Source: Rutidosis leptorrhynchoides
Taxonomy: Eukaryota > Streptophyta > Magnoliopsida > Asterales > Asteraceae
Assembly: GCF_046630445.1 (NCBI RefSeq)
Contig: NC_092338.1
Location: 339,163,001 to 339,227,000 of the forward strand
Direction: 5' to 3'
Length of the DNA: 64,000 nucleotides
The position numbers were made by a program, and so were the translations under genes. This document shows, in pieces, positions 57,504 to 64,000 of this stretch; the first letter of the stretch is position 1; each line of letters begins with the position of its first letter. A model generated the notes under the pieces. It saw only the letters and a list, made by a program, of their open reading frames with translations. It was not told the DNA's origin and did not search any database.

Positions 57504-58830
57504 TGATGTGTGCGAGGTGTACTAGGAAATAGTATTATTTTTATAACGAAATACTATTAAATATGATACAATTTTACACAAGATATTTATTTATTTATAG
57601 AATGGATATACCTAAACCTTGCTACAACACTTATAGGCAGTGTACCTAATCGTACAGTAGTGTAGTTTTTAGTAAGTCCGGTTCGTTCCACAGGGATACA
57701 CTTAAACAAGCTTAACGCTATATTAGTTTTAATTTATAAAAATACGAAAACATATATAAGTAATATTATTATTATAAAAAGGGGGTTTTTACCGTTTAAT
57801 GACCGGTTTGTCAAATTTTAAAACTTTAGTCGCAGTTAAAACCTAATGTAAAATATTAAATAAATAAAAGACTTAATTTAAAGCGTAAAATAAATAACGA
57901 TAATGAAATTGCGATAAATAAAAGTGCGATAATTAAAAAGTACGATAATTAAAAGTACAATTAAATACAATGACAATAAATAAAAGAGCGATAATTAGAA
58001 GTGCAATTAAATATGAAAATAAAGGAATTATGCTTATTTAAACTTCCGTAATCATGATGTTTGACGTGTTGATTTTAGTTTATTCCCATGGGTTAATTGT
58101 CCTTTGTCCTGGATTATTCAATATGTCCGTCTGGTTTTTGTCCATAACAGTCCATCAGTCATAAATATAAAGTGCGAGTATCCTCGTCAAATTATCCTTA
58201 TATTCGAAGTCAAATATTCCAACTAATTGGGGACTTAAACTGTAACAAGGTTTTAATACTTTGTTTAATAATTACACCAGGTTATCGACTGCGTGTAACC
58301 CAAGGTTTTAATACTTTGTTATCAATTATGCCAAGTGTCCTTGTACATAATTTCACCCCTGTTTTAATAATTCCATAGACTATTAATCCATTCCCGTGTC
58401 CGGTTAAATGAACGATTATTCGTACATATAAATATCCCGCCCATCGTGTCCGATCGAGTGTATATGGTTATTTATAGGTACGTCCAATTGTAAATCTTTA
58501 TATTAAAATTAACAAACTATCATTTAGTTAAACAAATATAAAGTCCATTAATAGCCCATAGTCTAATTTTCACAAGTGTCGTTCTTTTGTCCAAACCCCA
58601 ATTATGGTACAAAACCCAATTACCCAATTTTAATATTTTCAGCCCAACATCATGATTACTTTGTCTTAAATAAGCATAATAATAACTTAGCTACGAGACA
58701 TTAAATTAAAAATAACATTAATCATAACTTACAGTGATTAAAAATAGCGTAGCGTTACACGGACAGAATTTCGACTTACACCCTTACAACATTCGCTAAC
58801 ATACCCTTATTATTATAATTTAAAATTAAA

Positions 58831-58927
<97 letters not shown>

Positions 58928-59522
58928 TATGATAGATAGAGAGATAGGTTGATATATATTGAACCAAAACACGCGAATTTATAGCAATGTGGCCTGTAAC
59001 CTACCACCATGCGATCGCATGGAATTAAAGCTTCCAGGCCATGCGATCGCATGGCCCCCTTTTCCAGCTCACATGAGTTTGTTTCTTTGTATGCCGACGG
59101 TTTAATATATAAACATAATATATAAATAATTATAAGAATTATTTAAATATTATATTATATTTATGTGCATAGTTGACTTGTAATTTTTAGTCCGTTGCGT
59201 CGAGCGTTGAGAGTTGACTTTGGTCCCGGTTCCTGATTTTTGAACGTCATTGCGTACAATTTAATATCTTGTATTTTGCATTTTGCACCTTGTACTCTTG
59301 TAATTTTGAGACGTTTCTTATCAATAATTGGAACCACTTTGATTGTACTTTGTACTTTTGAGCTTTTTGGTCGTTTGCGTCTTCAATTCGTCGAATCTGT
59401 CTTTTGTCTTCACCTCTTATTATTTAAAAGAATATCACTTGTAAATAGAACAATTGCAACTAAAAGCTTTTCTTTCTTGAGGAATAATGCTATGAAATAT
59501 ATGTTCATTTTTAGCATTATCA
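57504..59522 (-). repeat. 3' LTR of element B
   Basis: About 2019 bases, TGATAATGCTAAA to CACATCA on the minus strand, same order as LTR A. Contains a TA run at about 58832-58925, a TATA box CTATAAATT at 58976-58984 and a palindrome pair at 59007-59056. Confidence 0.9.
58976..59056 (-). promoter_or_regulatory. LTR B core promoter: palindrome pair plus TATA box
   Basis: GGCCATGCGATCGCATGGCC at 59037-59056 and CCATGCGATCGCATGG at 59007-59022 lie 22-80 bases upstream of CTATAAATT. Identical layout to LTR A, so the layout is conserved across two separate insertions. Confidence 0.65.
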
Positions 59523-59793
59523 AATATTCCCACACTTGAGCGTTGCTTGTCCTCAAGCAATATAGTCTTGAAATATACTAGAATCACTTCTTTATTCTTC
59601 ATACTTTGTACATCAGTGATTTCTATACGGCGGTATAAACAATGGTAGTAACGTTGTGGTTTACAGTCCCACATGACTATAAAAATTTAGATCCATTAAG
59701 GAAATTGGATCTTTATGAAAACATTTGATCTTTTGAAAATTAAATATAGCTTTTACCCTAGATAAGTTTTTCGGAATAACCCTTCACCGGTGT

Positions 59794-60144
59794 TTGCAAA
59801 TTATTTTTGTGGGTTTGGTGGGTTTCAGATTTGAAAATTTTAGCTCAAAACTTACGATTTTGTGTCACCCTCTTGCTAACCTTGTATTAGGAAAGCAACA
59901 CGTCCAGTATACTTGTTCCGTATATTACCTTTCGGTAAACTACCGTCCGATTGTAAAGGAAAGCGTTGAACAAGCAACTGTTAAGGCAATGTCCCCTGAC
60001 ATGCTTTTAATTATGGTCTATAACGTGTCGGATGCAATTACTATCCTTGGTAGGAGCAATAGTAAAGCTCACCCTTATAATTTTCCGGTCTGGCACAAGG
60101 TCCTGTCTTTGACCATGCTATGCAACCACCGTTCTTACGGTTGA
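59794..60144 (+). CDS. Antisense 116-codon ORF near the 3' LTR of element B
   Basis: Counterpart of 10603-10953 in element A, 106 of 116 residues the same. The change pattern between the two looks neutral at the protein level by hand count. Reported because the frame persists in both copies at the same length. Confidence 0.3.
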   Translation: MQIIFVGLVGFRFENFSSKLTILCHPLANLVLGKQHVQYTCSVYYLSVNYRPIVKESVEQATVKAMSPDMLLIMVYNVSDAITILGRSNSKAHPYNFPVWHKVLSLTMLCNHRSYG

Positions 60145-60486
60145 CACCCGATTTGGTTCAGGTGACCTAATGAATTCCAGGTGAATTCCTAGGATTTTAC
60201 GTTCAATGGTAATGAACGCATTGAAAATGGGTTTTCAGAAAACAAATCGGTTTGTAATTTTGATCAAAATATTTTCTCGTTCAAGCTCGAGTTTAGATAT
60301 CATTGAATTCCATGAGTTTGTAATTCTCAATCTTTAAGGTCAATCTCAAGGATTGAGTAATATCAGTCTTAAAAGCTGATTTTTGATCTTTAAGGAGATT
60401 ATCCTTTCTAGGGATCTGATTCATTAGTCTTATCCAGCTAATTTGCACGGCGTCCTCCCCATTTTACAAGACAGATCCTCTCATGG

Positions 60487-60753
60487 TTAGGATAAGTCTG
60501 ACCACTTGGCGACCCTGTTTGATGCTGAGGTCCGTGGATTTTTTGCTGATTTTAGAGATGACTTTTCTAGATTTTTCGTCAACCTACAGCTAGTCTGGAC
60601 GACAACTTCATGACCTGAATCAAGAAGCGCGTGTCTTTTTCGGAAGACTTTACTTCCTTTTAATGATGGAATTGATTCATCGTGTAGATCCATCTTTTCT
60701 TTCAAATATATTACAGTAAATTGGGTAAAACTGTTTAGATTAGTCCAAAGCAA
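60487..60753 (-). CDS. Small ORF in the 3' region of element B
   Basis: An 88-codon frame whose last 68 codons correspond to the ORF at 10055-10261 of element A (MDLHDESIPSLKGSK to AKWSDLS). No known domain. Confidence 0.35.
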   Translation of the reverse strand: MLWTNLNSFTQFTVIYLKEKMDLHDESIPSLKGSKVFRKRHALLDSGHEVVVQTSCRLTKNLEKSSLKSAKNPRTSASNRVAKWSDLS

Positions 60754-61533
60754 AAGTATCTTCAGTTATTTGTACAAAAATATGTGATATATGTTTTAAA
60801 TAACTTGGTAAATTTTTCCACACTTGGCTTTTATTTTCCTTTTTATTGTCCTCTATTCCATTTTAAATGAATTCTAACATTTTGGTTTGTTTCTAAATTT
60901 ATGTCCTTTCCGAGGTAACAATAATTTCGGTGTTAACACCTAGTTTTATTGTTCATAAATATGTATAAACATGATTTTGAGTTCATTTAATTGAAAATTT
61001 TTGAAAATTTTTACTAGAATTGGGTAGTCAGTATATAAGACTAGGGCTGTTCTTTATTATCAGAGAGCACTAGATTCTAATACAACTACTACGTTACTAG
61101 TATTTCTAATGGTAACTAAGTGTATAAATAAAAAAATTTAAAAATTTCGAAAGAATTTAACCCCTTCCCACACTTAAGATCTTGCAATGCCCTCATTTGC
61201 AAGAAATCAGTAACAATTTAAATTATTGAGGGTGATTAGCGTAGAAAAATGATTAAATTTTACCAAAGTTTCCAAACATATTGGCGTTTGTTTGCTGAAT
61301 GATAAATGGTGCACATCATTTGTTCATTCCGTCTTGTTGTTACATCATATTTGTTTTTCGTTTTGTCGTCAAAAGTACTAGCTTTTGCTGAACTTAATGC
61401 CAGTCTTTGAAAATGCGCTGTTTTACCCCGTGAAATAGATTTCTTAGTGATATGATCTAGCCCACTCATAAGATAGTCGGACTAATTGGTTTTCCATAGC
61501 TACATAGGCGTAACCTCGAGCATTCAACGTTTT

Positions 61534-61827
61534 TTATTCTAAACATATGAACGGTCCATCTCTGCATAGAGTAACAAACTCGGTATTTGAATAGGTATGA
61601 TTATTTGAACATTTACCTTCGTGTGACCATTTTTCGCATTTGTGACATCTTTCAAGGTGTCGTGCTCTTCTTTTCACTGCGGATTTTGATTTTCCTTTAC
61701 CAAATTGTAACTTATTATTTTCGTTTCTCGATTCTTTTCTTACTCCGTCCAATTTACCTCTGATTAATGATACCAATTCACTTGGAAGGGTGTCATTATT
61801 ACGTTTAGTGATCAAAGCGTGTAGCAT
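61534..61827 (-). CDS. Element B small Cys/His ORF
   Basis: Counterpart of 5320-5736 in A: MLHALITKRNNDTLPSE, the basic KGKSKSAVKRRARHLERC block and CHKCEKWSHEGKC. Present between integrase and the env-joint in both copies. Function unknown. Confidence 0.5.
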   Translation of the reverse strand: MLHALITKRNNDTLPSELVSLIRGKLDGVRKESRNENNKLQFGKGKSKSAVKRRARHLERCHKCEKWSHEGKCSNNHTYSNTEFVTLCRDGPFICLE

Positions 61828-62033
61828 TAGACCATGGTTTAGTTCACATGAAGTCTTTATTTCGTAAAAACCTAAAAAAAAATAAAAATTCAGAATGGAG
61901 GGAGAAGACTAGTTCTTTAGGGTCTGCTAGGGAAAGACCATTCGGGTTCCATTCTCGGAAACTACACGAAAACAGAACATCTAACTCTAACAAAAATACA
62001 TACTATCCTTTAAATACTTGATTCTCCCCACAC

Positions 62034-63349
62034 TTAGTTAGCTGTGGTGTTAAAATTGTGATTAACGTCGTTGTCGACTTCCATTGGACTATCTATGTAA
62101 TGTTTAACTCTGTGACCATTAACCTTAAATTCAATCCCATTTGAATTTATTAATTCTACTGTTCCGTATGGAAAAACTCTTTTGACTATGAATGGTCCAG
62201 ACCATATTGATTTCAATTTTCCAGGAAATAGCTTGAATCGTGAATTGAAAAGAAGAACTCTGTCTCCTTCTTTAAATTCTTTTGAACTTCTGATTCTTTT
62301 ATCATGCCATTTCTTCGTTCTTTCCTTATAGATTAACGAATTTTCGTATGCTTCTTGTCTTAATTCTTCTAATTCATTTAATTGACTTAATCGTAGACGT
62401 CCGGCTTCATGTAAATCAAGATTACATGTCTTCAAAGCCCAAAATGCTTTGTGTTCAATTTCTATTAGAAGATGACATGCTTTTCTGTAAACGAGTCTAA
62501 AAGGTGTGGTTCCAATTGGAGTTTTGTAGGCTGTTCTAAAAGCCCAGAGTGCATCCTCCAATTTCATGGATCATTCCTTCGGATTTGATCCTACGGTTTT
62601 CTCTAGAATACGTTTTAAAGCTCGGTTGGTATTTTCAACTTGTCCACTTATTTGTGGATGATAAGCAGTGTAGATTTTATGAGTTACTCCATATATTTTA
62701 AGAACTTTCTCAAGTTGATTATTACAAAAATGAGTTCCCCGATCACTTATTAAAGCTTTCGGTATTTCAACCTTGCAATAATACGTTTTAAAAAGTTGAC
62801 TACAACTCGTGCATCGTTAGTTGGGAGAGCTTGTGCTTCCGCCCATTTAGATACATAATCAATGGCAACGAGAATGTAGAGATTATTATGAGATTTTGGA
62901 AATGGACCCATAAAGTCAATACCCCAAATGTCAAATACTTCACATACTTGAATGACATTTTGTGACATTTCATCACGTTGACTTATTTTTTCGGCCCTCT
63001 GACAAGCATCACAGGATTTGCAAAGAAGGTGTGCGTCTTTGCAAATTGTAGGCCAATAGAATCCAGCATCGTAAACTTTTCTTGCTGTGAGTTGAGGCCC
63101 ATAATGCCCTCCTGTTGGTCCTGTGTGACAATGGTTTAAAATTTGACTAGCTTCATCTCCAAATACACATCGGCGTATTATTCCATCGGGACAACTTTTA
63201 AACAAATGTGGATCTTCCCAGAAATAGTGTTTTATATCACTAAAGAATTTCTTTCGTTTTTGGTACGATAATCCTTTTTCAAGGAATCCACATACTAAGT
63301 AGTTTGCATAGTCTGCAAACCATGGAATTTCATTATAATCTATCTTCAA
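62034..63349 (-). pseudogene. Element B integrase region
   Basis: Two segments, 62034-62567 with [20 protein letters not shown] (C-terminal domain) and 62750-63349 with [36 protein letters not shown] and [12 protein letters not shown] (zinc and core domains). Same wording as A, part of a fossil copy. Confidence 0.88.
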
Positions 63350-63484
63350 TAGATATTCATCAGGAAAATTGTCTTGTATGGCCGATTCATTTAGAACTTC
63401 TAATTCAGGATTTTCAAGACGAGAAAGATGATCAACGGCTAGATTTTCTGCTCCCTTTTTATCTCGAATTTCAATATCGAACTC

Positions 63485-64000
63485 TTATAAGAGTAAGATC
63501 CAACGGATTAATCTTGGTTTAGCATCTTGTTTCGAAAATAGGTATCTAAGAGCAGAATGGTCGGTATAGACCACCGTATTTGCTAGAACGAGATATGAAT
63601 GAAATTTGTCAAAAGCAAAGACAATGGCAAGGAGTTCTTTTTCAGTAGTTGTGTAATTTGTTTGTGCTCCTTGTAATGTCTTACTAGCATAATATATAGG
63701 TTGAAATCGTTTTTCAATCCTTTGTCCTAAAACGACTCCCATTGCAAAATCACTTGCATCGCACATAAGTTCGAATGGTAGATTCCAATTTGGAGTTATC
63801 ATGATCGGCGCATTAGTGAGTTTTTCTTTAAGAATATTAAAAGATTTGATACATTTATCTGAAAAGATAAATGGAGCATCATTTTCTAGGAGTTTATTCA
63901 TAGGAGTGGCAATTTTGGAAAAATCTTTTATGAAACGTCGGTAAAAACCGGCATGCCCTAGAAAACTCCTAACTCCTCTAACATTGGTGGGATGTGGAAG
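63485..64000 (-). pseudogene. Element B RNase H and end of RT, running off the window
   Basis: [37 protein letters not shown] and [13 protein letters not shown] mark RNase H; the RT end (FYRRF) is just inside the window. Nearly the same as A 3180-3826. Confidence 0.88.

Larger units (their letters stand above)
57504..64000 (-). mobile_element. Element B: Athila-type Ty3/gypsy retrotransposon lacking the env-like region, 5' end outside window
   Basis: Minus-strand element of the same family as A: 3' LTR 57504-59522, 3' non-coding region, small Cys/His ORF, integrase, RNase H and RT up to the window edge. The 3.58 kb env-like region of A is absent, with a precise joint at about 61426-61432. 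It inserted in an ATT-rich part of the partial LTR; the five bases on its left are ATTAA. A broken fossil with about half a dozen breaks or fewer in the visible part. Confidence 0.9.

Noticed and set aside
58776-59052. Open frames of Tyr-Ile repeats
   Set aside because: Translation of the TA microsatellite in LTR B.

Overview
The window is plant nuclear DNA: spliced eukaryotic genes for a plant ribosomal protein, an alpha-tubulin and the plant cap-binding protein nCBP, set among long stretches of LTR retrotransposons, LINE, MITE and microsatellite DNA. The retroelement families point to a eudicot, and Asteraceae is my best guess, but nothing here proves the family. All reading was by eye, so percent identities and ages are rough hand estimates.

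Layout. 1-39146 is one nested pile of LTR elements. The outermost is a minus-strand Ty3/gypsy element of the Tat type (G); its 5' LTR ends at 39146 and its left end lies outside the window. G has been hit twice. At 21051/35739 it received H, a chromovirus-like element with initiator-Met primer site and no pol, and H was itself hit by F, a young non-autonomous Athila-like element with near-identical LTRs. At 20301 G received E, another non-autonomous Athila-like element, which received C (relative of H), which received A, a plus-strand autonomous Athila element whose gag-pol and env-like regions fill 1-13136.

39147-55585 is a small gene island. It begins with a 4.06 kb solo LTR (39939-44001) and a hAT-type MITE, followed by RPS5 (uS7; plus), an alpha-tubulin gene (minus), a PPR pseudogene cut by a 5'-truncated LINE (minus, LINE plus), and nCBP (minus). 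RPS5 and tubulin converge. The three genes are complete, with consensus splice sites and open reading frames of 205, 442 and 215 residues.

55586-64000 starts with the 5' part of a second LTR of the solo-LTR family, interrupted at 57504 by B, a minus-strand Athila element of the same family as A.

Most interesting points. (1) In A the env-like ORF sits wholly inside a 3.58 kb stretch with consensus splice borders, and B lacks exactly that stretch, as if B came from a spliced genomic RNA. (2) LTRs of H and of C carry arrays of short hairpins with one constant loop per family and different, self-complementary stems. (3) Five LTR families each carry paired CpG-rich palindromes, in several cases close to the promoter. 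(4) The non-autonomous E and F keep the same protease-to-RT linker domain while losing all pol enzymes. (5) Two LTRs of one family hold a tRNA-like Pol III box module.
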